The notes below the pieces were generated by a model. That model was not told the origin of the DNA. It did not search any database and worked only from the letters and a program-made list of their open reading frames with translations. A DNA stretch of 64,000 bases from Micromonospora_I sp040659735 (GTDB lineage: Bacteria > Actinomycetota > Actinomycetes > Mycobacteriales > Micromonosporaceae), in the NCBI RefSeq assembly GCF_040659735.1, contig NZ_JBFANZ010000001.1, positions 1 to 64,000 of the forward strand, written 5' to 3'. Numbering within the stretch: position 1 is the stretch's first letter; each line of letters starts with the position of its first letter. The translations under genes were made by a program, and so were the position numbers. Below, piece after piece: positions 33,307 to 43,704 of the stretch.

Positions 33307-34037
33307 GCGACACCTCCGGCGGTGGATACGGACGGCGTCGTCGCGGGCTTCGCGGCTTGCGCGCGGCGCAGGCCGCGCAGCGCGTACACCAGATCGGGAC
33401 GCGTCTTCGCGACGGTGACCACGGTGGTGGCCGCGATCAGACCCTCGCCGATGCCGATCAGCGTGTGGGTGCCGGCCATCGCCGCGGCGATGTCACCCAA
33501 CCCGTACGTGGCCAGCTTCGTGGTCCCGCCGAGGGCGTACTGGACGACGAAGCTCAGCGACGCCGCGACCACGCTGACGACGGAGGCGGCGAAGGCGGTG
33601 ATCGCCAGGCCGGTCGGGGTGCGCGGCAGCACCCGCAGCAGGAGCGCGATCAGCGCGTACGCCGCGGCGGTGCCGACCAGCGCCATGTTGACGATGTTGG
33701 GGCCGAGCGCGGTGATCCCACCGTCGGCGAAGACCAGCGCCTGCACGACCAGCACGACCGAGACGCAGAGCGCGCCGACCCACGGGCCGACCAGGAGCGC
33801 GGCGAGCGCCCCGCCCAGCAGGTGACCGCTGACGCCCGGGAGCACCGGGAAGTTGAGCATCTGGACGGCGAAGATGAAAGCCGCGACCAGGCCGGCCATC
33901 GGCGCGAGCCGGTCGTCGAGGTCGCGGCGGCCACGGACCACGCAGAACGCGAACGCGATCGCCGCCAGCACCAGGTACGCGACGGAGACGGGGGCGTCGA
34001 GCACCCCGTTCTGGATATGAAGTGCGAGCTCCTGCAC
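33303..34037 (-). CDS. cbiM: Ni/Co substrate-capture protein with displaced N-terminal His
   Basis: 244 aa, seven hydrophobic segments. Core motifs match CbiM/NikM: AAFIFAVQMLNFPVLPGVSGHLLGG (second metal His), FADGGITALGPNIVNMAL and GTHTLIGIGEGLI. In the family the protein starts Met-His and the free N-terminus plus His 2 bind the metal. Here the GTG at 34037, backed by GGGAGG eight bases ahead, yields MQELALHIQNG, so the His is residue 7. No nearer start codon exists. A Nur-like box lies upstream (34106-34122). Confidence 0.92.
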   Translation of the reverse strand: MQELALHIQNGVLDAPVSVAYLVLAAIAFAFCVVRGRRDLDDRLAPMAGLVAAFIFAVQMLNFPVLPGVSGHLLGGALAALLVGPWVGALCVSVVLVVQALVFADGGITALGPNIVNMALVGTAAAYALIALLLRVLPRTPTGLAITAFAASVVSVVAASLSFVVQYALGGTTKLATYGLGDIAAAMAGTHTLIGIGEGLIAATTVVTVAKTRPDLVYALRGLRRAQAAKPATTPSVSTAGGVA

Positions 34038-34105
34038 CGTGGTCCCTCCCTGGCCGTCCGAATACCGCGCCGACGGATCTTCAGCTTATTTCCGGACGTC
34101 CGTTG

Positions 34106-34122
34106 TTGCCAAGTTCTTGCAA
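34106..34122. promoter_or_regulatory. Nur-type (nickel-responsive Fur family) box before cbiMNQO
   Basis: TTGCCA-AGTTC-TTGCAA matches the Streptomyces Nur consensus TTGCAA-N5-TTGCAA with one change per arm orientation, and outer bases extend the dyad (TTGTTGC...GCAACAA). It is 69 bp upstream of the cbiM start. Confidence 0.65.
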
Positions 34123-34177
34123 CAAGCCGACTCCCGGCCACCGTCCGACCCACCCCCCGACCGGTAGGGTTTGCCCC

Positions 34178-34654
34178 ATGACCGATGGCTCCCGCCTCGC
34201 CCCCGGCGATCTCGCGCCCGACTTCGCGCTCCCCACCGACACCGGCGAGACGCTCTCCCTCAAGGAGTTGCGCGGCCGCAAGGTGCTGCTCTACGCCTAC
34301 CCGGCCGCGATGACCCCGGGCTGCACCAAGCAGGCCTGCGACTTCCGCGACTCGCTCGCGTCCCTGCAGACCTCCGGGTACGAGGTCGTCGGCATCTCAC
34401 CCGACAAGCCGGCGAAGCTCGCCCAGTTCCGCGAGCGCGACGCCCTCACGTTCCCGCTCGTCTCCGACCCCGACAAGGCCGTGCTGACCGCCTACGGCGC
34501 ATACGGCGAGAAGCAGCTGTACGGCAAGACCGTCACCGGGGTGATCCGCTCGACCTTCGTCATCGACGAGGACGGGAAGATCGAAAAGGCGCTCTACAAC
34601 GTCAGGGCCACGGGCCACGTCGCCAAGCTCCGCAAGGACCTGGGCCTCGACTGA
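34178..34654 (+). CDS. bcp: Thiol peroxidase of the Bcp/PrxQ family
   Basis: 158 aa peroxiredoxin that reduces hydroperoxides with thioredoxin. The peroxidatic Cys is in TPGCTKQACDFRD (near residue 46), with a resolving-type Cys five positions later as in PrxQ. Other family marks are GDLAPDFALPTDTGET, VVGISPDKPAKLAQF and RSTFVIDEDGKI. The ATG at 34178 has TAGGGT seven bases ahead and no ribosome binding site, so it is probably leaderless. Divergent from the Ni/Co importer. Confidence 0.95.
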   Translation: MTDGSRLAPGDLAPDFALPTDTGETLSLKELRGRKVLLYAYPAAMTPGCTKQACDFRDSLASLQTSGYEVVGISPDKPAKLAQFRERDALTFPLVSDPDKAVLTAYGAYGEKQLYGKTVTGVIRSTFVIDEDGKIEKALYNVRATGHVAKLRKDLGLD

Positions 34655-34768
34655 ACGGTCAGCCACGGGACGGTCTCCACGATCCTGCGCGAGGCGGGCC
34701 TCAACACGATCGCCGCCCGCATCGCCGCGGGACGCCGCGGTGAGCCCGCGGCGGCCGGGACGCTTTAG
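34655..34768 (+). other. In-frame open extension after the bcp stop
   Basis: Directly after the bcp TGA the same frame stays open for 37 codons to TAG at 34768 and reads VSHGTVSTILREAGLNTIAARIAAGRRG, which looks like a helix-turn-helix fragment. It has no start codon of its own. It may be a gene relic truncated next to tRNA-Leu. Read-through is a less likely alternative. Confidence 0.3.
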
Positions 34769-34782
34769 ACTTTCTCGGACGC

Positions 34783-34864
34783 GCGGGAGTGGCGGAATCG
34801 GCAGACGCGCGGGATTTAGGTTCCCGTGCCTTCGGGCGTAGGGGTTCAAGTCCCCTCTTCCGCA
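34783..34864 (+). tRNA. tRNA-Leu (anticodon TAG)
   Basis: 82-nt class II tRNA: acceptor GCGGGAG/CTTCCGC, anticodon loop TTTAGGT with anticodon TAG, long variable arm (GTGCCTTCGGGCGT), T loop GTTCAAGTC. CCA is not encoded. Confidence 0.95.
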
Positions 34865-34876
34865 CGACGCAACCGG

Positions 34877-34911
34877 CCCGGTCCGGGGATTCACACCATC
34901 CCCGGGCCGGG
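34877..34911 (+). terminator. Terminator of tRNA-Leu
   Basis: 14-bp stem CCCGGTCCGGGGAT/ATCCCCGGGCCGGG with one G-U pair, followed by TTTCTT. Confidence 0.8.
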
Positions 34912-34990
34912 TTTCTTCGCATTGTTACGTGCGACACGGATGGCGGCAATCGCATGGGACGCCCCTGCGGTCCGGTGAAGGATGGCGGGC

Positions 34991-35509
34991 ATGGAGCTGC
35001 GCTTCGTTCTCGATCCCGAACTCACCGTGGATCTGCGGGAGCAGATCGTCTCGCTCTGGACCGACGTGACCAACGCCGGCGGCGCGGTCGGCTTCGTCGC
35101 GCCGGTCACCCGCGAACAGGTCCGGGTGACCGCCGACGGCGCCTTCGCCGGGGTCGTCGAGGGACACGACCGGCTGCTGGTCGGATACGAGGACGGGCGC
35201 CTGGTGGCGCTCCTCTTCTTCGTCGGCAACCGGTTCGTGCTCAAAGACCACTTCTGCGTCCTGAAGCGGGTGATGATCCACCCCGACTGTCAGGGCCGCG
35301 GCTACGGCGTGGCGCTGATGCGCGAAGCCGAGCGCATCGGCCGCACCGTCGGCTGGGACGCGCTGCACATCACGGCGCGCGGCGGGCTCGGCCTGGAGGC
35401 GTTCTACGAGCGTTGCGGCTACAAGGAGGTCGGTCGGCTGCCGGGGGCGCTGCGGGTGGCGCCGGGTGACGACCGCGACGAGATCCTGATGTGGCTCTCG
35501 CTGGACTGA
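34991..35509 (+). CDS. GNAT family N-acetyltransferase
   Basis: 172 aa. The acetyl-CoA-binding motif A is VLKRVMIHPDCQGRGYGVALM (Q/RxxGxG/A form), followed by motif B with GGLGLEAFYERCGYKEVGRLPGAL. The substrate is not predictable. Start ATG 34991 is preferred over 34982 because AAGGA stands eight bases before it. It follows tRNA-Leu and its terminator and is convergent with the MOSC gene. Confidence 0.88.
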   Translation: MELRFVLDPELTVDLREQIVSLWTDVTNAGGAVGFVAPVTREQVRVTADGAFAGVVEGHDRLLVGYEDGRLVALLFFVGNRFVLKDHFCVLKRVMIHPDCQGRGYGVALMREAERIGRTVGWDALHITARGGLGLEAFYERCGYKEVGRLPGALRVAPGDDRDEILMWLSLD

Positions 35510-35527
35510 GCGTCGTGGCGTGACGAG

Positions 35528-36343
35528 CTAGGACAGCGGCTCCAGCGGGTCGCCGACGGCGATCTTGCCAGTGCCGTCGGGGATGAGGTTGAGGCCGAAG
35601 AGCAACCCCTGGTCGACGTTGCGGTGCTTTCCCAGCACGTGCAGCGGCTGCCGTCCCTTCTCGCCACTCTCCTGGTCGATGGTGGTCACCACGCAGCGGC
35701 CGCACGGCTTGACCGCCCGGAAGACGACGTCGCCGATCCGGATGCGCCGGCCGACCCAGTCGTCCTCGGCCCACGGCTGCGCCCCGGTGACCACGACGTT
35801 CGGGCGGAAGCGCGTCATCGGCAGCGGCCCTTCGACATCGCCGGACTCCAGCAACCAGCCGTTGAGCGCGTCGAGCGAAGCGGCGTTGGCCAACAGCAAC
35901 GGATAGTCGTCGGCGAAGCTGACCCGGTCGGTGGGCGTGCTGTAGGCGGGGTCGATGGGGCGCCGGGTCGGGTCGTCGAGCCAGACCAGGCGCACCGGGC
36001 GGCCGAGGACGTCACCGAACCACTCATCGGCGGCATCGCCGGCGCGCGACGCCGCCATTGTGGACTTCCAGACCGTCACGTCGATCAGTTCTTTGCCGCC
36101 CGGGCGGGGCACCCGCAGCTCGGGTCGGCCCGCGCCCCGTACGGTCAGCCCGCCGTCCGGCTCGGGCAGAGGTTGGAGCTGGGTCAGCAGCGGCGTGTCG
36201 CGCTGTGTCAGCGCCTGCCCGTCGGGCTGTGTCAGCAGCCACCGGCGGTCGCCGGCCAGACCCCAGGGCTCCACCTCCGCGCCGTCGTGGTCCAGCCGGT
36301 GACAACCCTTGATCGGGTACGTGTGCAGCGATGCGATCCGCAT
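35528..36343 (-). CDS. MOSC domain protein with N-terminal beta-barrel domain
   Basis: 271 aa. Residues 1-115 form the MOSC_N beta barrel (IASLHTYPIKGCHRLDHDGAEVEPWGLAGDRRW), residues 120-271 the MOSC domain. The conserved Cys that binds the molybdenum cofactor is in RAVKPCGRCVVTTIDQ. This layout matches YcbX/mARC-like proteins that reduce N-hydroxylated compounds or pass Moco sulfur. The ATG at 36343 begins the conserved sequence. Confidence 0.9.
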   Translation of the reverse strand: MRIASLHTYPIKGCHRLDHDGAEVEPWGLAGDRRWLLTQPDGQALTQRDTPLLTQLQPLPEPDGGLTVRGAGRPELRVPRPGGKELIDVTVWKSTMAASRAGDAADEWFGDVLGRPVRLVWLDDPTRRPIDPAYSTPTDRVSFADDYPLLLANAASLDALNGWLLESGDVEGPLPMTRFRPNVVVTGAQPWAEDDWVGRRIRIGDVVFRAVKPCGRCVVTTIDQESGEKGRQPLHVLGKHRNVDQGLLFGLNLIPDGTGKIAVGDPLEPLS

Positions 36344-36408
36344 GCCGCCAGCGTTCCACGGTGCCGCGCCGCGATTCAAGGAGGTTGGCGCCGGGGCCGG
36401 GGCATGGG

Positions 36409-37242
36409 TTACCAGGCGAGGCCGATGCCGTCGCCGGGGAACCAGTGGCGGGCGGGGGTTTCGCGGTAGGCGAGGAATCGCCGGCCGGTCCGCTCGGCGT
36501 GCTCGGCGAGCACGTTGGTGACGGTGACGTTGTCGGTGAGCAGCAGGGCGCCCGGCGCGAGCCGCGGCTCGATCGCCTCGAACTCGCGGCGCTCGTGTGC
36601 GACGCTGTGGTCGCTGTCGTGCAGGAAGAGGTCGACCGGGGTGTCCAGCGCGCCGATCGAGGCGATCGAGTCGCCGATCACCAGATCCACCACATCGGCC
36701 CAGGGCTGCTTTTTGGCGAGGTAGCCCGCTTCGGGGTTGATGTCGAGCGAGGTGACGCGTCCCGGGTTGCCCTCGGCGGCGTTACGCAGCAGCGCCGCGG
36801 CGAGCACACAGCTGCCGAGTCCCTTGTCGACACCGGTCTCGACGATGTGGGCGGGGCGTTTCGCGCGCACGATGGCGTACCAGCCGATGCGGCGGGCGTA
36901 GCGCACCTGGCGGTCGGCGAGGCCGCGGCGGGCGGAGTTCGCCGTGGCCTGCTCGATGTGCCGGCGCAGGTCGGCGTCGGAATCGATCTCGGCGAGGTAC
37001 GCCTTCACCTGCTTGACGCTGACGTCGCAGGTGACGCTGACGAACCAGGCCAGGTGCTCGCGGCTGAGCCGGGTCAGGTCGTAGGTGTAGTTGTGGTGCT
37101 CCCGGGAGGTGAAGAGCCACCGGGCCGAGGCGCCGAGCACGCGGGCGTCGTGCCGGGCCACCCGGACCAGCCGCTTGGGGAACGCGGCGACGGGGGCGAG
37201 AGGGGTGCGAGCGATGGCGCGCCGGAAACTGGTGGCAGTCAC
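36409..37242 (-). CDS. Class I SAM-dependent methyltransferase
   Basis: 277 aa. The first 100 residues are helical and basic. The Rossmann core follows: motif I is HIVETGVDKGLGSCVLAAAL, motif II VTSLDINPEAG, and LFLHDSDHSVAHERREFEAIEPRLAPGALLL is the motif IV-V area of Methyltransf_24 proteins. Acceptor unknown. The GTG start at 37242 lacks a clear ribosome binding site. It is divergent from the hut operon regulator, with 67 bp between starts, but no metabolic link is obvious. Confidence 0.82.
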   Translation of the reverse strand: MTATSFRRAIARTPLAPVAAFPKRLVRVARHDARVLGASARWLFTSREHHNYTYDLTRLSREHLAWFVSVTCDVSVKQVKAYLAEIDSDADLRRHIEQATANSARRGLADRQVRYARRIGWYAIVRAKRPAHIVETGVDKGLGSCVLAAALLRNAAEGNPGRVTSLDINPEAGYLAKKQPWADVVDLVIGDSIASIGALDTPVDLFLHDSDHSVAHERREFEAIEPRLAPGALLLTDNVTVTNVLAEHAERTGRRFLAYRETPARHWFPGDGIGLAW

Positions 37243-37273
37243 GCGCAGGTTTTATCACGAACCGAGTGACTCA

Positions 37274-37303
37274 TTGCACCCTGAATGAAGTCATGCATAG
37301 AGT
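37274..37303 (+). promoter_or_regulatory. Promoter of the hut regulator/operon
   Basis: TTGCAC (37274-37279), 18 nt, TAGAGT (37298-37303), then 6 nt to GTG 37310. This is the clearest -35/-10 pair of the leaderless type in the window. GACTC/GAGTC inverted bases flank it (37268 and 37300 areas) and may be an operator. Confidence 0.6.
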
Positions 37304-37309
37304 CAGGCC

Positions 37310-38209
37310 GTGAATGACAGCGGCGTCATGGCGGGTGAGCAGGCCGAGCGTGTCCTTGACCTGTTCCAGGGCGTGCGCCTGACCCCGACGCAGCGCCGCA
37401 TCGCGCAGAGTCTGGTCCGGCACGCCGCCGCGGCCGCGTTCATGTCCGCCGCGGAGGTCGCCGAGCTGGCCCGGGTCAGCCAGCCGTCGGTCACCCGGTT
37501 CGCCATGGCGCTCGGCTACGACGGCTTTCCGGCGCTGCGCCGCCAACTGCGCGCACTCACGGCCAACCACGGGGCACCGGGCGGCGCCGGGTCCGCCGGG
37601 TCGCTGACCGGGTCGGCCGGGGTAGGCCCCGCGGACAACGAGCTGCAGCGGGCGGTCCGGGCCGAGATGGAAAACCTGCACCACCTGGCCGATCAGCTCA
37701 CCGACCGGGAACGGGTGCGCACGGCCGGCGCTCTCCTCGCCGCGAGCCGACCGCTGCCGGTCCTCGGGCTCCGCGCCGCCGCGCCGCTGGCCGCGTACTT
37801 CGCGTATTTCGCCGCGAAGGTCCATCCGGACGTGCGGGTGCTCGACTCCGGCGGCAGCCTGCTCGCCGACCGGCTCGATCAGGCCCGCGCGGCCGGGGCG
37901 ACCGCACTGCTCGCCATCGTGCTGCCCCGCTATCCGCGCGAGTCGATCGAGGCCATGCGGGAGGCGCGCGCCGCGGGCATGTCGATCGTGGCCATCACCG
38001 ACTCGGCGGTCAGCCCCGCCGCCGAGCAGGCGGACATCGCGCTTCCCGCCGCGGTCGGCGCCCAGCTCGTCTTCGACCTGCACACCGCCCCGATGGCGCT
38101 GTCGATGGTGCTGCTGCAGGCCATCTGCGACGCCGCGCCGAGCGAGGCGCAGCACCGCCTCGAGGAGTTCGAACGCTCCGCCAACCGGCGACACGTGTTC
38201 GTCAGCTAG
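37310..38209 (+). CDS. MurR/RpiR family regulator of histidine utilisation
   Basis: 299 aa. The N-terminal RpiR helix-turn-helix is at residues 12-90 (LTPTQRRIAQSLVRHAAAAAFMSAAEVAELARVSQPSVTRFAMALGYDGFPALRRQL). A SIS domain follows (about 130-265: PVLGLRAAAPLAAYFAYFAAKVHPDVRVLDSGG, ATALLAIVLPRYPRESIEAMREARAAGMSIVAITDS), which binds a small ligand, normally a sugar phosphate but probably a histidine intermediate here. It lies 9 bp before hutU in one operon. GTG 37310 is supported by the promoter six bases ahead. Confidence 0.88.
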   Translation: MNDSGVMAGEQAERVLDLFQGVRLTPTQRRIAQSLVRHAAAAAFMSAAEVAELARVSQPSVTRFAMALGYDGFPALRRQLRALTANHGAPGGAGSAGSLTGSAGVGPADNELQRAVRAEMENLHHLADQLTDRERVRTAGALLAASRPLPVLGLRAAAPLAAYFAYFAAKVHPDVRVLDSGGSLLADRLDQARAAGATALLAIVLPRYPRESIEAMREARAAGMSIVAITDSAVSPAAEQADIALPAAVGAQLVFDLHTAPMALSMVLLQAICDAAPSEAQHRLEEFERSANRRHVFVS

Positions 38210-38218
38210 GGAGATCCG

Positions 38219-39867
<1,649 letters not shown>

Positions 39868-39871
<4 letters not shown>

Positions 39872-41088
39872 CGTCGTTCCGGAGCCTGTGGGACGAGATC
39901 GCGCCGATCGGCCGCGACCCGGGCAGCGGCGGCTACCTGCGGTACGCGTGGACCGAGCCGGAGCGACAGCTACGGGCGTGGTTCCACACACAGGCGGACC
40001 GGCGCGGCATGTCGGTGCGGGAGGACGGCAACGGCAACCTGTTCGCCTGGCTGGGCGATCCTGGGCGGGGCGATCCTGAGCGGGGCGACGCGGTCCTGAC
40101 CGGCAGCCACTTCGACTCGGTGCCGCAGGGCGGCGGCTACGACGGCCCGCTCGGCATCGTCAGCGCGTTCCTCGCCGTCGACGAGCTACGCGCGCGCGGC
40201 GTCGAGCCGCGCCGGCCGCTCGGCGTCGTCGCCTTCGCCGAGGAGGAGGGGGCCCGTTTCGGGGTGCCGTGCCTCGGCTCGCGGTTGTTGACCGGGGCGC
40301 TCGACCCGGGCCGCGCCGCCGCGCTGACCGACCGCGACGGCATCACCCTCGGCGAGGCGCTGGGCGCCCGGCCGGCCGGCGCCGATCCCGAACTACTGGC
40401 GCGGATCGGCACCTTCGTCGAGCTCCACGTCGAGCAGGGGCGCGCGCTGGCCGAGCTGGCGGCGCCGATCGGCGTGGCGAGCGCGATCTGGCCGCACGGG
40501 CGGTGGCGGCTGGACTTCAGCGGCGAGGGGAACCACGCGGGCACCACCCGGATGGCCGACCGGCACGATCCGATGCTCACGTACGCGTACACGGTCCTGG
40601 CCGCGAACAAGGAGGCGCGGCTGCGCGGCGGTCACGCCACGATGGGACGGGTGGCGGTGGAGCCGAACGCGACCAACGCGATCCCGTCGCTGGTGCGCGG
40701 CTGGCTCGACGTCCGCGCCGCCGACGCCGCGACCCTCGACGGACTGATCGAGGCGGTGGCGGCCCGCGCCGCGGACCGCGCCGCGGGCGATGGCACCGCG
40801 GTCCGGCTGACCGAGGAGTCGATGAGCCCGATCGTCGAGTTCCACGGGGGACTCACCGCCCGGATCTGCACCAGGCTGGCGACACAGACGGGTGTGCGGG
40901 TCCCGGTGCTCCCCACCGGAGCCGGCCACGACGCCGGGGTGCTGTCGGGACACGTGCCCACCGCGATGCTCTTCGTCCGCAATCCCACCGGCGTCTCCCA
41001 CTCACCGGCCGAGGCGGCCACCGACGCCGACTGCGAGGCCGGGATCGCCGCACTGGCGACCGTGCTCGAGGAGCTGGCATGCCGGTGA
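39868..41088 (+). CDS. M20 family amidohydrolase in the hut operon (allantoate amidohydrolase-like)
   Basis: 406 aa metallo-amidohydrolase of the allantoate/N-carbamoyl amino acid amidase group. Metal ligands: TGSHFDSVPQGGGYDGPLG (His and Asp), FAEEEGARF (Glu), ELHVEQGRAL (His), and HSPAEAATDAD near the end. The dimerisation domain has GNHAGTTRMADRHD. It occupies the position where a formylglutamate deformylase (HutG) is expected, with HutF encoded next. It is therefore inferred to hydrolyse N-formylglutamate, although homologues are usually named for allantoate. Overlaps hutU by ATGA. Confidence 0.88.
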
Positions 41089-41152
41089 CCGACGCAGGCT
41101 CGCACAGCGCCGTGACAGCACGGACGGTTCAGCTCGACAGCGGGCCGACACC

Positions 41153-42496
41153 ATGACCACACCTGCGCGGTGGCACGCGGCGCACGCCTGGCTCGACGAC
41201 GGCGGCGACGCGGGACCGGTCGCGGACGTGCTCATCGAAGTCGCCGACGGGCGTTTCACCGCCATCGAGTCGGGTGTCAGCGCACCCCCGCCGGACGCCA
41301 CCCGGCTGCCCGGCGTCACCCTGCCGGGGTTGGCCAACGCCCACTCGCACGCGTTCCATCGGGCGCTGCGCGGGCGCACCCACGCCGGCGCGGGCACCTT
41401 CTGGAGTTGGCGGGACCGGATGTACGAGGTCGCCGCCCGGCTCACCCCGGAGAGCTACCTGGCGCTGGCGCGCGCGACCTACGCGGAGATGGCGCTCGCC
41501 GGGATCACCTGCGTCGGCGAATTCCACTACCTGCACCACGCGCCGGGCGGCATCCGCTACGCCGATCCACACGCGATGAGCGTGGCACTCGTGGAGGCCG
41601 CGGCGCACGCCGGCATCCGGCTCACCCTGCTCGACACCTGTTACCTGACGGCGTCGGTCGACGGAGCGCCGTTGACCGCGGCCCAGCGACGGTTCGGCGA
41701 CGGTGACACGGCACGCTGGGCCGAGCGCGCCGGTGACTTCACGCCCGCCGGCGCGCACACCCGGCTCGGGGCGGCGATCCACTCCGTGCGTGCGGTGCCC
41801 GCCGCGCAGTTGCCCGAGGTGGTGCGCTGGGCGGAGCAGCGGGACGCGCCCCTGCACGTGCACCTGTCGGAGCAGCGGGCCGAGAACGACGCGTGTCTGG
41901 CGTACCACGGCCGGACCCCGACCCAACTGCTCGCCGACGCGGGCGCGCTCGGCCCGCGCACGACGGCGGTCCACGCCACCCACCTGGTCGGCGGTGACCT
42001 CGCTGCGCTCGGCGGCAGCGGCACGGGGTCCTGCCTCTGCCCCACCACCGAGCGGGACCTGGCCGACGGGATCGGCCCGGCACGCGCGCTGGCCGACGCC
42101 GGCAGCCCGCTGAGCCTCGGCAGCGACAGCCACGCCGTCATCGACCTCTTCGAGGAGTCGCGCGCGGTCGAGCTGGACGAACGGCTGCGCACCGAACGGC
42201 GCGGCCATTTCAGCCCCGCCGAGCTGGTGCGCGCCGCGACCGCCGCCGGCCACGCCGCGCTCGGCTGGGCCGATGCCGGGCGGATCGCGGTCGGGCAGCG
42301 CGCCGACCTGGTCACCGTCCGATCGGACAGCCCGCGCACCGCCGGGACCGACCCGGCCGGTCTCATCTTCGCGGCGACCGCCGCGGACATCACACAGGTC
42401 ATCGTCGACGGACGGCTCGTGGTCCGCGACGGCCGCCACGTCTCGGTCGACGTGCCGGCCGCGCTCCGCGCCGCGATCCGGGAGGTGCTGCCGTGA
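41153..42496 (+). CDS. hutF: Formimidoylglutamate deiminase
   Basis: 447 aa amidohydrolase-superfamily zinc enzyme that converts N-formimidoylglutamate to N-formylglutamate and ammonia. Metal ligands: HSHAFHRALRGR, HVHLSEQ, and SLGSDSHAVIDL (Asp). GTFWSWRDRMYEVA is the HutF-specific segment. ATG 41153 is the first start that gives a family-like N-terminus; 64 bp separate it from the M20 gene. The stop overlaps hutI (GTGA). Confidence 0.95.
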   Translation: MTTPARWHAAHAWLDDGGDAGPVADVLIEVADGRFTAIESGVSAPPPDATRLPGVTLPGLANAHSHAFHRALRGRTHAGAGTFWSWRDRMYEVAARLTPESYLALARATYAEMALAGITCVGEFHYLHHAPGGIRYADPHAMSVALVEAAAHAGIRLTLLDTCYLTASVDGAPLTAAQRRFGDGDTARWAERAGDFTPAGAHTRLGAAIHSVRAVPAAQLPEVVRWAEQRDAPLHVHLSEQRAENDACLAYHGRTPTQLLADAGALGPRTTAVHATHLVGGDLAALGGSGTGSCLCPTTERDLADGIGPARALADAGSPLSLGSDSHAVIDLFEESRAVELDERLRTERRGHFSPAELVRAATAAGHAALGWADAGRIAVGQRADLVTVRSDSPRTAGTDPAGLIFAATAADITQVIVDGRLVVRDGRHVSVDVPAALRAAIREVLP

Positions 42497-43704
42497 CGCT
42501 GCTGATCGACAACATCGGCGAGCTGGTCACCAACGTGGCCGGCAGCGGCGAGGGCGGGCCGCTCGGTATCCGACGCAAGGCGGCGCTGCTGGTCGAGGAG
42601 GGGCGGGTCGCGTGGATCGGACCGGCGCGGTACGCACCCGCCGCCGACCACCGCCTCGACGCCGGGGGCGCCGCCGTGCTGCCGGGATTCGTCGACACCC
42701 ACGCCCATCTGGTCTTCGCCGGGGACCGCGCCGCCGAGTTCGCCGCGCGGATGTCCGGGCAGCCGTACACCGGCGGCGGCATCCGCACCACCGTCGCCGC
42801 GACCCGCGCCGCGAGCGACGCGGAGCTGCGCGGCGGCGTCGCGCGCCTGCGCCGCGAGGCGCTCCTCCAGGGCAGCACCACGATCGAAATCAAGAGCGGG
42901 TACGGGCTCAGCGTCGCCGAGGAGGCGCGTTCGCTGCGGATCGCCCGTGAGTTCACCGACGAGACCACATTTCTCGGCGCCCACATGGTGCCGGCCGAGT
43001 ACGCCGACCGCCCCGACGACTACGTCGGGCTGGTCTGCGGACCGATGCTGGCGGCCGCACTGCCCTACGCCCGCTGGATCGACGTCTTCTGCGAACGGGG
43101 CGCCTTCGACGCCGACCACGCGCGGGCGATCCTCACCGTCGGGCAGGCCGCCGGACTCGGGGTACGGGTGCACGCCAACCAGCTCGGTCCCGGCCCCGGC
43201 GTGCAGCTCGGGGTGGAGCTCGGTGCGGCCAGCGTCGACCACTGCACCCACCTGAGCGACGCCGACGTCGACGCGCTCGCCTCGACCCGGTCCGACTGCC
43301 TGTGCGCGGACGGCGGACACCCGACCACGGTGGCGACGCTGCTGCCCGGGGCGGAATTCTCCACCCGGTCGCCCTACCCGGACGCGCGACGGCTGCTCGA
43401 CGCGGGAGTCACCGTGGCGCTGGCGACGGACTGCAACCCCGGTTCGTCGTACACCTCGTCCCTGCCCTTCTGCATCGCGCTCGCCGTGCGGGAGATGGGG
43501 ATGACCCCGGCCGAGGCGGTCTGGGCCGCCACGGCGGGGGGCGCGCGGGCGCTGCGCCGCGACGACATCGGGGTGCTGCGCCCCGGCGCCCGCGCCGACC
43601 TGCTCCTGCTCGATGCCCCATCCCACCTGCACCTGGCCTACCGGCCGGGTGTTCCCCTGATAACTCAAGTCCTGCACAGCGGAGTGCCGCAATGCCAACC
43701 GTGA
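42493..43704 (+). CDS. hutI: Imidazolonepropionase
   Basis: 403 aa; opens the imidazolone ring to give N-formimidoylglutamate. Ligands and marks: PGFVDTHAHLVFAGDRAAEF, EIKSGYGLSVAEE, HMVPAEYADRPDDY, VHANQLGPG, and ATDCNPGSSYTSS (catalytic Asp). The GTG start overlaps the hutF stop by four bases and the end overlaps hutH by 13 bp, showing tight translational coupling. Confidence 0.97.
   Translation: MTLLIDNIGELVTNVAGSGEGGPLGIRRKAALLVEEGRVAWIGPARYAPAADHRLDAGGAAVLPGFVDTHAHLVFAGDRAAEFAARMSGQPYTGGGIRTTVAATRAASDAELRGGVARLRREALLQGSTTIEIKSGYGLSVAEEARSLRIAREFTDETTFLGAHMVPAEYADRPDDYVGLVCGPMLAAALPYARWIDVFCERGAFDADHARAILTVGQAAGLGVRVHANQLGPGPGVQLGVELGAASVDHCTHLSDADVDALASTRSDCLCADGGHPTTVATLLPGAEFSTRSPYPDARRLLDAGVTVALATDCNPGSSYTSSLPFCIALAVREMGMTPAEAVWAATAGGARALRRDDIGVLRPGARADLLLLDAPSHLHLAYRPGVPLITQVLHSGVPQCQP

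Noticed and set aside
34038..34177. Cobalamin riboswitch before the Ni/Co importer
   Set aside because: The leader is about 140 bp and shared with bcp; no B12-box-like sequence is visible, whereas a Nur-like dyad is.
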